DNA of 64,000 nt from Chryseobacterium antibioticum (GTDB lineage Bacteria; Bacteroidota; Bacteroidia; Flavobacteriales; Weeksellaceae), in the NCBI RefSeq assembly GCF_012927325.1, contig NZ_JABBGI010000021.1:17393-81392 (forward strand), in the 5' to 3' direction. The notes below the pieces were generated by a model. The model ran no database searches and had not been told where the DNA came from. It was given only the letters and a program-made list of their open reading frames with translations. The position numbers and the translations under genes are program-made. This document shows, piece by piece, positions 42,571-51,945 of the stretch. Within the stretch, counting starts at the first letter, position 1. Every line of letters starts with the position of its first letter.

Positions 42571-45500
42571 TTAATCCGGACATGTTTGTGTATTGAAACA
42601 TTGCCAGCTGAATGAAGTCCCGTTGTCGGTTGTGGTATAGATTTTTAAACAGTCTGCTTCTTCATCATACACCATCATCCCTTCCACAGGAGTAGCAATA
42701 GCATTTACCTGAGCTGTTGTCGGAATCCTGTTGACTACAAATCCTTTGGTTTTGGCTTCCAGTGCGGTCCAGGCTCCTTTACGAACCATCGGCCAGTTGC
42801 CGTTGTCGGCTCCTGCTCTTCCCAATGCGGTAATGCCGTGTTTGGTATCCAGTACGGTTCCTGTTGTTGCTGCTGGTTTGTAGCAAGCCAAATTTGTAAT
42901 TTGGATAGGATTCGGACAAACCCTATGCTCGTTATTAAGGCCGCCAGTTGAAGCAGAATATCCAACAATAACATTTGGGTCGCCTCCAAAATCCAAAGCA
43001 ATAATGTCTCTTGTAATGTTATATATCACTACTCCATCAAAAGTAACCTTGAAATTTGTAGTTATCGGATTCCATTCTACCAAAACATCATGCCAATTTC
43101 CATCTTTTAATCCTCCGCTTATCTCAAAATCGGAGGTTCCCGGTACAATACCTGTTGCATTATAGTCCCCATTTCGATGTAAAGATAAATGGTCTCCTGC
43201 AGGATCGTTAGTCCCTAAATCTGTATTAGAGTAGCTGTCAAATTCCAAAGCTAAAGAAGGAGTAATATCTCCATAACCGAGACCTCTACCAATTGCTCCA
43301 TTAGAAGCACTTCCTACCCCTCTTATTACATACGCCATACCATCTGCTCCTGAAAGATTATTGCCAAGATTTACCCTAAATGGATGGACAAAAGTATTAT
43401 TTAAGTTATAAGTTATAGGTGTCCAGGCGCTTCCATACTCGTTATTAATTGCTTCTGTAAGTCGAATATTTCCTGAGTTTATTACCGCATCTCCAAATAA
43501 GGAGTATTCTGAAATACCACCACAGATATAAACAGCGAGCGTAGCAGGATTTGATATTACATTGGCACAAATATAGTCTGATTGTGTAATGACAACTCTA
43601 TACTTATAGCCATTCAGGCCTATTGTCGCTCCCGTAATTGATAACGTCGCTGTATTAGCCCCAGAATATAACCCGCCATTGGATATATCAGAATACGTAA
43701 TACCATTATCAATACTTACTTGCCATTGATAATTTGTGATTCCAGATCCCACCATTGTGATAACACTAAAAGTAGTATTGGTGCCGGATTGAACGGTTCT
43801 ATTAACTGGCTGTGTACTAATGGTACTTGAAGAGCCTACGGTTTGAGAACTTCCTATACTTTGTCCACCACTTACAATGGTGGGAACTCCATTTGCATCT
43901 ACTGTATTTCCTAAATTTTGCAACACCGCCTGATTGTATGTTCCGGAAGTAGGAGTGACTGCAGGATTGGTTCCGTTTCCTCCTTGTAAGGTTCCTCCTG
44001 ATGCAACTAAGTTTGAAAGAGGTAAATTATTGCCACCTTCTACTGCATCCGGACAACCGTCGTTATCACTATCTAAATCTAAATAATCTGCAATCCCGTC
44101 TCCATCTGTATCTCTGTGATTACAATAAGTAATTGTATTCCGCGAAATACTTATGAGACCTCTTCCGGCATTAAGGGCTCCTGAGCCGGCAGTACTTGTA
44201 AATGCAGTATAGTCCCAAGTATACGCGGTACCATAATTTACTGCTAAGGGCAATGTAGTAGCTCCAGCCGCAGGATTTACCGTGTTTTGAAGCTGCATTT
44301 TGGCATAATAACCGTTAGGTAATGCTGTGGCTGGAAGAGTCGCATTAAAGTTTGAAAATAAATTTAGCGGAGTATTACTACTGTATGAAGATAAACCTGT
44401 AACAGCCGGCAAATTCCCTATGGTTGTGGTAAAAGTTCCTAATTGGGTGATTCTGTTGGTACTAAGCAGATACCTAAACCAGCCATCAGGTGTACTTGGT
44501 GACGCTCCGCTGGCATTCTCAGTAGTGGTATTATTGCCGGGTAATCCCGTGTATAAAGGTACAACAGTAGGAACAATCGAAAAAGTGGTGGCGTTACTGC
44601 CAAATGACTCCCAGGTGTGATTCTGAAGACTTACAGAATTATTAAAATCAGAATAGGTAAAGGGAACATTAAAATTATTTCCTAATGACGCAACAGCAGT
44701 ACCGGAGGTAAGACTATACACCAAATTAAAAGTTCCGCCGTTGGCACCAAAAGTAGCTCCGGCAAGTGTAGAAGCCATATTTAAAGTATAAACCGACTGG
44801 GTGGTACAATACCCTTCTGCGGTATCTAAAATACCATCGTTATCATCGTCCAAATCAGTAGTATCAGGAACACCATCTCCGTCTGTATCTGTGTCTGTTA
44901 CAACTAAACACTGGGGAACCATACCCGAAGTATCCAGAGTTGGGGATGTAGCAGGAACGGTAATATTTGAAGCACTGTTTGTGAAGGCAGACTGATTGCT
45001 TGCGCACGTTGCGTTAAGCTGTCCGGGTACATTGGTAATGTCTACTTTTATGGTTGCACTTTGTCCCGGGGCTAATACTAAACCGGCAATAGTAACCGTT
45101 CCGGAACCCGCAGCAGCAGTAATTGTGCCTCCCGTTCCTCCTGTAATACTAGCGTTAGGAGTCGCCGCAACTATTATGCTGCTTGGCAGATTATCCGTAA
45201 AAGAAATGGTCTGCGGAATTGCATCCGATGCAGTATTGGTTACCGTCCACGCATAAGTACTGGTGCCGCCGTCACTAATGGTAGCCGGAGATACTGTTTT
45301 TGTAAGTATTGGAGGTACGGCGATATCAATAGAAACAAAATAAGAACCGCTTATCAATATATCTGCATTTGTGCCCTGTTGTTGAAGGGTTACACTGATA
45401 GGAGTAGCTGAAGGAGCTAAAATTCCTGTCGCATCAAAAATATCCGCATCATAATCATAGGATTCAGAAGCACCAAATAGGTGTCCTGCACTAATAGGAT

Positions 45501-46383
45501 TACGTCTGACATAATTGCCTACGGGAACGGCTACTCCATCAGCAAGCACATTATTATTGCTGCCCCAGGCAATCGAGCTGTTTAAGGCATCGTTGGTAGC
45601 ACCTGTCATAGGATCTTTAAGTGCAGTTAATGCAGTAGCAGTCTTCCCAAAATTTAAGAAATCTGAAAACCCTCTGTCTCCATAAGTTCCTGTAACCCCC
45701 ACAACAGCTTTTACAGTGCCAACGGGCGGAACTTTTATTCCCGGAATTGTTGTGCTTATGGTTGTATTAGTGAAATATTGCCAATTATCAGCTACTGTAA
45801 CGTTTCTGAATTTTGAATTTGGATTTTTATAGACCACAATGATAGACCAGCCTCCCATATCATATGGAGCAGGAAGAGGATCAGCCAAAAAATAACGTCC
45901 CGCAGCTCCACCGGCTGCTGTACTTACATATCCGGCAGCAGGTATCATCGAAGTGATGTCCCAAATCATCTGACCAGTGGGCCAGTCGGATGGGAGTGTA
46001 GTTCTATTAGCAATACTGGTCGCCGAAGTTAATGTGGTGTAGGCTGCTGTACCCGGAACTTTTAGCTTTACGGAAGTAAAAGAAGGAGGATCATTAGTAA
46101 AGTCATCTTTTTCTATAGATAAATACGCTTTTTCAATGGTAGATCCTGCAGGCAGAATCAGATCTGCCGAAGTAGATCGGGTAGTAGTAGCATCTCCATC
46201 TATATCCGGTGTTAACCTTGGTGAGCCTGTATTGCTGGTACTATAGTACCAGGAATTACCGATTATCGTAGCACCTCCCTTTATATCTTGGGTGTAACGT
46301 ACAACAGTCTGGGACCAGAATAAAACTGAACTAAAGAGAAGCAATACCGAAAGGCGTTTTCTTAAATAATTATTTTTTTTCAT
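42571..46383 (-). CDS. 1270-residue surface mosaic: DUF11, TSP3, Ig-like and L-type lectin domains
   Basis: Domain order by approximate residues: signal peptide 1-24; beta domain 25-350; DUF11-like repeat 358-480 (VSPATISDGGTSTYAWTVTN); thrombospondin type-3 Ca-binding motif 497-525 (DTDGDGVPDTTDLDDDNDG); beta domain 530-750; second type-3 motif 757-783; Ig-like 855-950 (STISTQPVNRTVQSG); L-type lectin-like 960-1180 (LALEFDSYSNTDLG, WHDVLVEWNPITTNFKV); VYD module 1210-1260. It ends WQCFNTQTCPD without a T9SS tail. A carbohydrate-binding adhesin is the natural reading. Confidence 0.8.
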   Translation of the reverse strand: MKKNNYLRKRLSVLLLFSSVLFWSQTVVRYTQDIKGGATIIGNSWYYSTSNTGSPRLTPDIDGDATTTRSTSADLILPAGSTIEKAYLSIEKDDFTNDPPSFTSVKLKVPGTAAYTTLTSATSIANRTTLPSDWPTGQMIWDITSMIPAAGYVSTAAGGAAGRYFLADPLPAPYDMGGWSIIVVYKNPNSKFRNVTVADNWQYFTNTTISTTIPGIKVPPVGTVKAVVGVTGTYGDRGFSDFLNFGKTATALTALKDPMTGATNDALNSSIAWGSNNNVLADGVAVPVGNYVRRNPISAGHLFGASESYDYDADIFDATGILAPSATPISVTLQQQGTNADILISGSYFVSIDIAVPPILTKTVSPATISDGGTSTYAWTVTNTASDAIPQTISFTDNLPSSIIVAATPNASITGGTGGTITAAAGSGTVTIAGLVLAPGQSATIKVDITNVPGQLNATCASNQSAFTNSASNITVPATSPTLDTSGMVPQCLVVTDTDTDGDGVPDTTDLDDDNDGILDTAEGYCTTQSVYTLNMASTLAGATFGANGGTFNLVYSLTSGTAVASLGNNFNVPFTYSDFNNSVSLQNHTWESFGSNATTFSIVPTVVPLYTGLPGNNTTTENASGASPSTPDGWFRYLLSTNRITQLGTFTTTIGNLPAVTGLSSYSSNTPLNLFSNFNATLPATALPNGYYAKMQLQNTVNPAAGATTLPLAVNYGTAYTWDYTAFTSTAGSGALNAGRGLISISRNTITYCNHRDTDGDGIADYLDLDSDNDGCPDAVEGGNNLPLSNLVASGGTLQGGNGTNPAVTPTSGTYNQAVLQNLGNTVDANGVPTIVSGGQSIGSSQTVGSSSTISTQPVNRTVQSGTNTTFSVITMVGSGITNYQWQVSIDNGITYSDISNGGLYSGANTATLSITGATIGLNGYKYRVVITQSDYICANVISNPATLAVYICGGISEYSLFGDAVINSGNIRLTEAINNEYGSAWTPITYNLNNTFVHPFRVNLGNNLSGADGMAYVIRGVGSASNGAIGRGLGYGDITPSLALEFDSYSNTDLGTNDPAGDHLSLHRNGDYNATGIVPGTSDFEISGGLKDGNWHDVLVEWNPITTNFKVTFDGVVIYNITRDIIALDFGGDPNVIVGYSASTGGLNNEHRVCPNPIQITNLACYKPAATTGTVLDTKHGITALGRAGADNGNWPMVRKGAWTALEAKTKGFVVNRIPTTAQVNAIATPVEGMMVYDEEADCLKIYTTTDNGTSFSWQCFNTQTCPD

Positions 46384-46501
46384 CAGTGTTTAATTTAAAA
46401 TGTGTTTGTACAAAAGAAGATCAGAGAAATACCTATCTGAATTAAATATTATGTATTTCCCATTTTAATAATGTCACTAAAAAAGTGTATTAAAAGGCTT
46501 A

Positions 46502-47881
46502 TTAAGGTATGGTTACAGAGCTTGTCTGTCCATTAATTGTTAAAGTCAATGTACGGGTAGTATTGTTGAAGCTCATGTTATAGGCTACTATATCAGATGA
46601 TCCCTGAAATGTCCCGCTGGGTGTAGTTATCGTGGAGGTCATCTGATTTCCGCTGCGAACAAGTGTGTTACTTATAACCCCGGAACCTAGCCCTGAATTA
46701 AATTTTACCCATACTGCTCCATCAAAATAATAATAACCCGAAGATGTCACATTTACTGTTTGTCCCGATGGAGTAGTATCAGCAGAGGTTGCATATATCA
46801 ATGCTCCGGTTTGTGCTGCAGTGTAAACTTTTGGACTTAATTGATTTCCTGTAATTCTTGGAGCAATGATGCCGTCTAATACACCAGGAACAAGAGGTTT
46901 TCCTACAACATCTAAAGTTGCTTGTGGCGTAGGTGTTGCAATTCCTATTTTACCATTGTCTCCATAGATCCAATTACCAATATTCAGTTGATTAGATCCT
47001 GTATTTGAAATATTGGGTTGTACATTGTATCCTATAAAAATATTATTATCACCTTGTTTTAAATTTTGTCCTGCAGAGCTACCTATTGCAGTATTTTGCA
47101 AACCCGTCGTATTACCTAATATGGCATATTTACCTATAGCTGTATTATCAGAACCTAAATTTGCTGCCATTGAATAGTTGCCTACTGCTACATTATTAGT
47201 ACCCGTAATATTTTGACTCAAAGCTGATACACCTATAGCTAGATTGTCAAAAGCAGCTGTGTTATTGCTCAAAGCCTGATTTCCTATAGCAATATTTAGC
47301 GCACCCGTTGTATTTGAAGTTAGTGCTCTATCGCCGATAGCAACATTATTAAAGGCTGTTATATTGGCTGATAACGCCTGATTTCCTAAGGCAATATTGT
47401 GACCACCTTGTGTATTTGCTCCCAAAGCCTGTTGACCAATAGCAACATTATTAAAGCCTACTGTATTGGATGACAAAGACTGCTGTCCAATAGCAATATT
47501 GTTTGTTCCTGTGCCAACCGAAGTCCCATTACTTCCTACACCGGCATCTTGTGAGATGTGATTGTTAGTCCCTATAAAACGTACATCAGCAAGTGGTGGA
47601 TTGCCCAGTAATATCCATTTAGAACCATCATTATAATATAAGGCGGGTACAACATCTCCTGTAGTAAGTGTATTATAGACAACCATTCCTGCAACATGTG
47701 TACTTAATGGAGAGGGTGAGCTGGTAGATGTCAAAGCAATACGGGGTGGTAAAAATCCTTTGTTGGCAGATACGACATCCAATACCGCATCTGGATTTGG
47801 AGTACTTGTGTTGATTCCTACTTGAGCTGAAAGTATCGAACCCGAAATAATACAGATAGCTGTAAAAAATAATTTTTTCAT
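46502..47881 (-). CDS. Secreted protein with 17-residue head-like repeats
   Basis: A 459-residue protein: signal peptide MKKLFFTAICIISGSILSAQ, opening VGINTSTPNPDAVLDVVSAN, then a VYN module (AGMVVYNTLTTGDVVPALYY) and about eight 17-residue repeats (NVAIGQQALGANTQGGH, NIALGNQALSANITAFN, NVAIGDRALTSNTTGAL) at residues 120-270. The NxAIGxxALxxNTxG pattern is that of the YadA-type left-handed beta-roll head. C-terminal beta domain without sorting tail. First gene of the minus-strand surface-protein series. Confidence 0.75.
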   Translation of the reverse strand: MKKLFFTAICIISGSILSAQVGINTSTPNPDAVLDVVSANKGFLPPRIALTSTSSPSPLSTHVAGMVVYNTLTTGDVVPALYYNDGSKWILLGNPPLADVRFIGTNNHISQDAGVGSNGTSVGTGTNNIAIGQQSLSSNTVGFNNVAIGQQALGANTQGGHNIALGNQALSANITAFNNVAIGDRALTSNTTGALNIAIGNQALSNNTAAFDNLAIGVSALSQNITGTNNVAVGNYSMAANLGSDNTAIGKYAILGNTTGLQNTAIGSSAGQNLKQGDNNIFIGYNVQPNISNTGSNQLNIGNWIYGDNGKIGIATPTPQATLDVVGKPLVPGVLDGIIAPRITGNQLSPKVYTAAQTGALIYATSADTTPSGQTVNVTSSGYYYFDGAVWVKFNSGLGSGVISNTLVRSGNQMTSTITTPSGTFQGSSDIVAYNMSFNNTTRTLTLTINGQTSSVTIP

Positions 47882-47943
47882 CTTTTAATGTTTTTAAAAT
47901 TTAATCATTTGTTTTTCTGGAGCAAAGTAATTACATGAAATGC

Positions 47944-47958
47944 AATTGATCATCAATT
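47944..47958. promoter_or_regulatory. Palindrome AATTGATCATCAATT
   Basis: A 15-nt odd palindrome (arms AATTGAT and ATCAATT) in the divergent gap between the surface-protein series and the TPR-HTH genes. A related AATTGATAATCA is at 48024. Could be an operator; evidence is only the symmetry and position. Confidence 0.35.
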
Positions 47959-48104
47959 ATAAAGACACATTCATATTACATGAAAAAAAATAACGTTACA
48001 TATATATAACATCTGATGTTTTTAATTGATAATCAGAGTTTTGTATGCGGATAAAATTGACGTAAAAGTTGATATATTCTATGCAGTCAGTGCCCAAACA
48101 ATTA

Positions 48105-48112
48105 TACTTTTG
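48105..48112 (+). promoter_or_regulatory. -7 box TACTTTTG of first TPR-HTH gene
   Basis: Perfect TAnnTTTG 142 nt before ATG 48255; would give a leader of about 135 nt. Confidence 0.4.
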
Positions 48113-48254
48113 TACTTATAGTTATTGAATTTCACAGACTGTCATAAAAATTGTATCTTTATTAAGAAGACTTCCGTTGGAACTTTTAGAGAGACAGATA
48201 CATTACATGCAGCATTTTCTGAGTATTTATAAACTATTTTATAAAAACACAACG

Positions 48255-49679
48255 ATGAATATTTCTAATGCCTTACAATTTTTTTTGGTCAGCTTTTGTA
48301 TAAGTCTGTTTTCCTGTGGTTATTCACAGGGCCGGAATGAAAAAAAGATAGACAGTTTACAAGCCTATGGAAGTGTTACCTTAAGAGAAAAAGGTGAGTA
48401 TCAAAAACTGATCTTGCTGAATCAGCAAATAATTCGCGAATCGGAAAAAATCAATCATCCAAAAGGGATTACCAAAGGATATATTAATATAGCCAATGCT
48501 TTATTTTTATTGGGAAACTATAAGGAAAGCTTACGCTTTCTGAAATTGGCTGAAAAGCAAGATTATTTACAACATGATTATCGTCTTTTAGATGCATTAT
48601 ATATAGAGTATGGCAAAATATACGATCAAGTAGGTTTCTATACAAAAGCTGATGAAAGTTTTGATAAAGCTATACAGTATGCTAAAAAAATAAATGACAA
48701 AGATTCTTTAAAAAATAACAGCCTTGGGTATGTATATTGTTGGAAGGCGTTAAGTACAAAGATTAAGAAACTTCCCGATTCGGCACTATACTATTTACAT
48801 AAAGCTTATAAAGCAGAACCAGTTCCTTCAACTGCCGTCAATATATCACAGAAATATCTGGAATTGAATAATATAGACTCTGCGGAATTTTATGTAAAAG
48901 AGGCCTGGAAGAAAATTATTGTCAATCCTGATCTGAAATACCATAAGGCAGCGGCTCTTTGGGGATTTGCCGATATTTACTTACGGAAAAAACAATTCGA
49001 AAAGGCCTTGGACTATTATCAGCAGTCTTTTGAAATTTATCGGCAGATGGACAGAAAAGAAGATATGCGGACACTTTATCAGAAAATGTCTGCTACATAT
49101 GACAGCCTTAAACAACCTGAGAAATCTAAAGAATATCTGACAAAATATACTGTTTTGAACGACAGTCTCAATACCACACAAAAACAGGTACTTAATATAT
49201 CTGTAGATGGTTTTTTAAACGAACAGGAACAAAAAAACAAATCTTCTCAGCACAAGCTGTATTATATTATGGGTAGTATAACTGTTATTGGGGTTATACT
49301 GGGTTTTTTGGGTTTTCAGTTTTATAAAAGAAGAAAAAAAGAGGAAAAAGTAGAAATATATGATCTTGAGCAAAAAATAAACGTAGCATATGATGAGGTA
49401 GTACAGCTTGCTAAAAATAATGATCCCGCTTTTTTGGGCAAGTTCAGTGAAGTATATCCGAAATTTTGTGATAAGCTCTTAAAAATAAACCCCGGACTCG
49501 TAAGCAGCGAGCTGAAATTCTGTGCATTACTTTTCCTCAATTTTTCCACTAAAGAAATAGCAACCTATACGTTTGTGCAACCCGGAGCTGTCAGAATCCG
49601 TAAAAACCGTATTCGTAAAAAACTGGATATCCCTTCCGATCAGGACATTAATGTCTGGATGCATGAGCCTAATCAATAA
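48255..49679 (+). CDS. TPR protein with membrane span and LuxR-like helix-turn-helix (copy 1)
   Basis: 474 residues from ATG 48255 (MNISNALQFFLVSFCISLFS), aligned with the paralogue; the frame is open back to TTG 48177. Signal peptide or lipobox (LFSC), then TPR-like helices (EYGKIYDQVGFYTKADESFD, YLRKKQFEKALDYYQQSFEI) to residue about 320; a single membrane span at 336-357 (YIMGSITVIGVILGFLGFQF); then a coiled coil and a LuxR-like helix-turn-helix (STKEIATYTFVQPGAVRIRK). The TPR part lies outside, the DNA-binding part inside, a one-protein sensor-regulator. Divergent from the surface-protein genes. Confidence 0.85.
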   Translation: MNISNALQFFLVSFCISLFSCGYSQGRNEKKIDSLQAYGSVTLREKGEYQKLILLNQQIIRESEKINHPKGITKGYINIANALFLLGNYKESLRFLKLAEKQDYLQHDYRLLDALYIEYGKIYDQVGFYTKADESFDKAIQYAKKINDKDSLKNNSLGYVYCWKALSTKIKKLPDSALYYLHKAYKAEPVPSTAVNISQKYLELNNIDSAEFYVKEAWKKIIVNPDLKYHKAAALWGFADIYLRKKQFEKALDYYQQSFEIYRQMDRKEDMRTLYQKMSATYDSLKQPEKSKEYLTKYTVLNDSLNTTQKQVLNISVDGFLNEQEQKNKSSQHKLYYIMGSITVIGVILGFLGFQFYKRRKKEEKVEIYDLEQKINVAYDEVVQLAKNNDPAFLGKFSEVYPKFCDKLLKINPGLVSSELKFCALLFLNFSTKEIATYTFVQPGAVRIRKNRIRKKLDIPSDQDINVWMHEPNQ

Positions 49680-49742
49680 AAGATTTGTTCACTTATCCTC
49701 CTAAAACTTTAAAACAAGAGAGATAGTATTTATAATAGCACA

Positions 49743-51161
49743 ATGATGAATATTTTAAATTTTTTTTTGATTACCATTTGTATAAGCCTGTCGTCTTACA
49801 CTTATTCACAAAATTATAGTGAAAAACAAATAGACAGCTTACAAAACAAGGAAAGCGTTTATCTAAGAGAAAATGGAGAATGCCAAAAAATGATTGTCCT
49901 GAACCAACAGATGATCAGGGAATCTGAAAAGATTCATTACTCAAAAGGAATTGCAAAAGGCTATATGAATATTGGCAATGCCTTTTTGATAGTAGGAGAT
50001 TACCAGAAGAGTCTGCGTTTTTTGAAACTGGCAGAGGAGCAGGATTATTTAAAGCAGGATAATGTTCTTTTAAGTAGTTTATATGTAGAATATGGGAAGA
50101 TATATGAGCAAATAGGAATTTATAGTAAAGCCAATCAAAGCTTAGATAAAGCCATATATTATGCCCGGAAAAAAAATGATGAAAATTCAAAAAAAATGCT
50201 TGGGTATGCATACGGCTGGAAGGCTTTAAGCACAACGATCAATAAAACTCCTGATTCTGCCCTGTATTACTTGCATAAGGCATCGAAAATTGAGCCTCTC
50301 CCATCAACCATTATTAATATTTCCCAAATACATTTGAAACTGAACAATATAGATTCGGCAGAATTTTATGCAAAACAGGCATGGAATAAAGTTGCTGCTA
50401 ATCCTGATCTTAAATTCCACAAAGCAACAGTTATATGGGGGCTTGCAGACATCTGTTTTCAGAAGAAACAATTTGAAAAAGCGTTGGAATATTATCAGCA
50501 ATCTGCTGAGATGTACCAGGGGCTTAAAAAGAAAGAAGATATGCGTACACTTTATCAGAAGATCTCCGTTACTTATGATAGTCTCAAACGACCTGATAAA
50601 GCCAAAGAATATCTTATGAGATACACAGTTCTGAATGACAGCCTGAATGTAGCACAAAAACAGATTTTAAATATTTCCATTGAAGATTTTTTGAATGAAC
50701 AAGAACAAAAAAACAGATCTTCTCAGCAGAAACTATATTATGTTATTGGCAGTATAACTGTTGTTGGGCTTATACTGGTTTTTTTTGGTTTTCAGTTCTA
50801 TAAAAAGAGAAAGAAAGAGCAAAAAGTAAAAATATCTGATCTCGAACAGAAAGTAAGTGTAGTGTATGATGAGGTAATGCAGCTTGCTAAAAATAATGAT
50901 CCCGCATTTTTTGGCAAGTTCCGTGAAGTATATCCGGAATTTTGTGATAAACTGTTGAAAATAAATCCGGGGCTCGTAAACAGTGAGCTGAAATTCTGTG
51001 CATTGCTTTTTCTCAATTTCTCCACTAAAGAAATAGCAACCTATACGTATGTACAACCTGGAGCGGTGAGAATCCGTAAAAACCGTATCCGTAAAAAACT
51101 GGATATCCCTTCCGATCAGGATATTAATATCTGGATAAATACTCTTATAAATGGAGATTAA
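49743..51161 (+). CDS. TPR protein with membrane span and LuxR-like helix-turn-helix (copy 2)
   Basis: A 472-residue tandem paralogue of 48255 with the same order of parts: signal peptide MMNILNFFLITICISLSSYT, TPRs (EYGKIYEQIGIYSKANQSLD), span (YVIGSITVVGLILVFFGFQF) and C-terminal helix-turn-helix (STKEIATYTYVQPGAVRIRK, KLDIPSDQDINIW). The helix-turn-helix is almost unchanged between copies while the TPR part diverges, so the two likely sense different signals but bind the same DNA. Copy 1 has LFSC at the signal cleavage site, copy 2 does not. Confidence 0.85.
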   Translation: MMNILNFFLITICISLSSYTYSQNYSEKQIDSLQNKESVYLRENGECQKMIVLNQQMIRESEKIHYSKGIAKGYMNIGNAFLIVGDYQKSLRFLKLAEEQDYLKQDNVLLSSLYVEYGKIYEQIGIYSKANQSLDKAIYYARKKNDENSKKMLGYAYGWKALSTTINKTPDSALYYLHKASKIEPLPSTIINISQIHLKLNNIDSAEFYAKQAWNKVAANPDLKFHKATVIWGLADICFQKKQFEKALEYYQQSAEMYQGLKKKEDMRTLYQKISVTYDSLKRPDKAKEYLMRYTVLNDSLNVAQKQILNISIEDFLNEQEQKNRSSQQKLYYVIGSITVVGLILVFFGFQFYKKRKKEQKVKISDLEQKVSVVYDEVMQLAKNNDPAFFGKFREVYPEFCDKLLKINPGLVNSELKFCALLFLNFSTKEIATYTYVQPGAVRIRKNRIRKKLDIPSDQDINIWINTLINGD

Positions 51162-51184
51162 TGTTTTAATAAAACATTTTTTTA
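51160..51184 (+). terminator. Terminator overlapping the stop codon
   Basis: ATGTTTT / AAAACAT with an AAT loop and TTTTTTT; the stem begins at the last base of the TAA stop. Confidence 0.75.
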
Positions 51185-51424
51185 ATTTATATGGAAGGAT
51201 TGATTAGCACAGATCAGTATGTGTGGTAATATAGCTGTCCTGTGGCTTACGTTGGAATTACGAAAAGTCAATAAGGAAAGCAGGGGTGGTTTCTCAGACA
51301 AAACTTACCGTTAATCGTCATAGATTATGATATTGAATAGGATCTCAACTGGTGTTCATGGCTAAAGACGTTGATATTACCTTGTATTTTAAGCTGATAA
51401 AATAGTAGTATTTATAATAGATAA

Positions 51425-51460
51425 AAAACGTCCGTCTGGATTCCAAACGGGCGTTTTTTT
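51425..51460. terminator. Bidirectional hairpin before 60-residue gene
   Basis: AAAACGTCCGT / ACGGGCGTTTT (one G-T), T-rich on both strands. Ends the minus-strand gene at 51477. Confidence 0.7.
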
Positions 51461-51476
51461 AATTATTTCTATCCTG

Positions 51477-51659
51477 TTACCTTCTTCGATAGCTATATGC
51501 TACAAGAAGCGCTACGGCCATGGTACCAAAAGTTACCATTGACACTGTTTTAATTGAAATCTCACTGTCTTTCGGCTGTGATGTATCACGATATTGATCA
51601 CATGAAGTCAGGAATACTACTGTCATGAATAGACAGCTCAAGAGTAATTTTTTAATCAT
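51477..51659 (-). CDS. Small lipoprotein with one membrane span
   Basis: 60 residues: lipoprotein signal (LLLSCLFMTVVFLTSCDQYR), short Ser/Asp linker, then a second hydrophobic helix (VSMVTFGTMAVALLVAYSY) and RRR end. Related in layout to the 54276 protein (Cys, TEI/ETIK linker, TM, basic end). A Cys-anchored, membrane-crossing miniprotein of unknown role, possibly linked to phospholipid or respiratory complexes; no proof. Confidence 0.55.
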   Translation of the reverse strand: MIKKLLLSCLFMTVVFLTSCDQYRDTSQPKDSEISIKTVSMVTFGTMAVALLVAYSYRRR

Positions 51660-51883
51660 AGGTATATTTGTTTGGTTTTTAATGTTTTACGAGCAAAAAA
51701 TATACCGGATATTCTATGGGAATGAGAATTCTGTATGCGGTAAATAAGAAATTCTTAGAATAATTAGGATAGGAGGAGTTTTTCAGATTGTTGTCATTAA
51801 ATGTATTCTATAGGCTGTTATTACAAAGATGAAAATATGGGCTAGACATAAGAAATATTGAGAAAGATAGATCTGAAGCTATG

Positions 51884-51920
51884 AATAAAACCCCTTCTCA
51901 AAACAGAAAAGGGTTTATTG
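51884..51920 (-). terminator. Terminator of S41 gene
   Basis: Reverse strand AAACCCTTTTC / GAGAAGGGGTTTT with a T tract. Confidence 0.7.
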
Positions 51921-51945
51921 TTGTATACAAAAATAGGCTGTTCTT

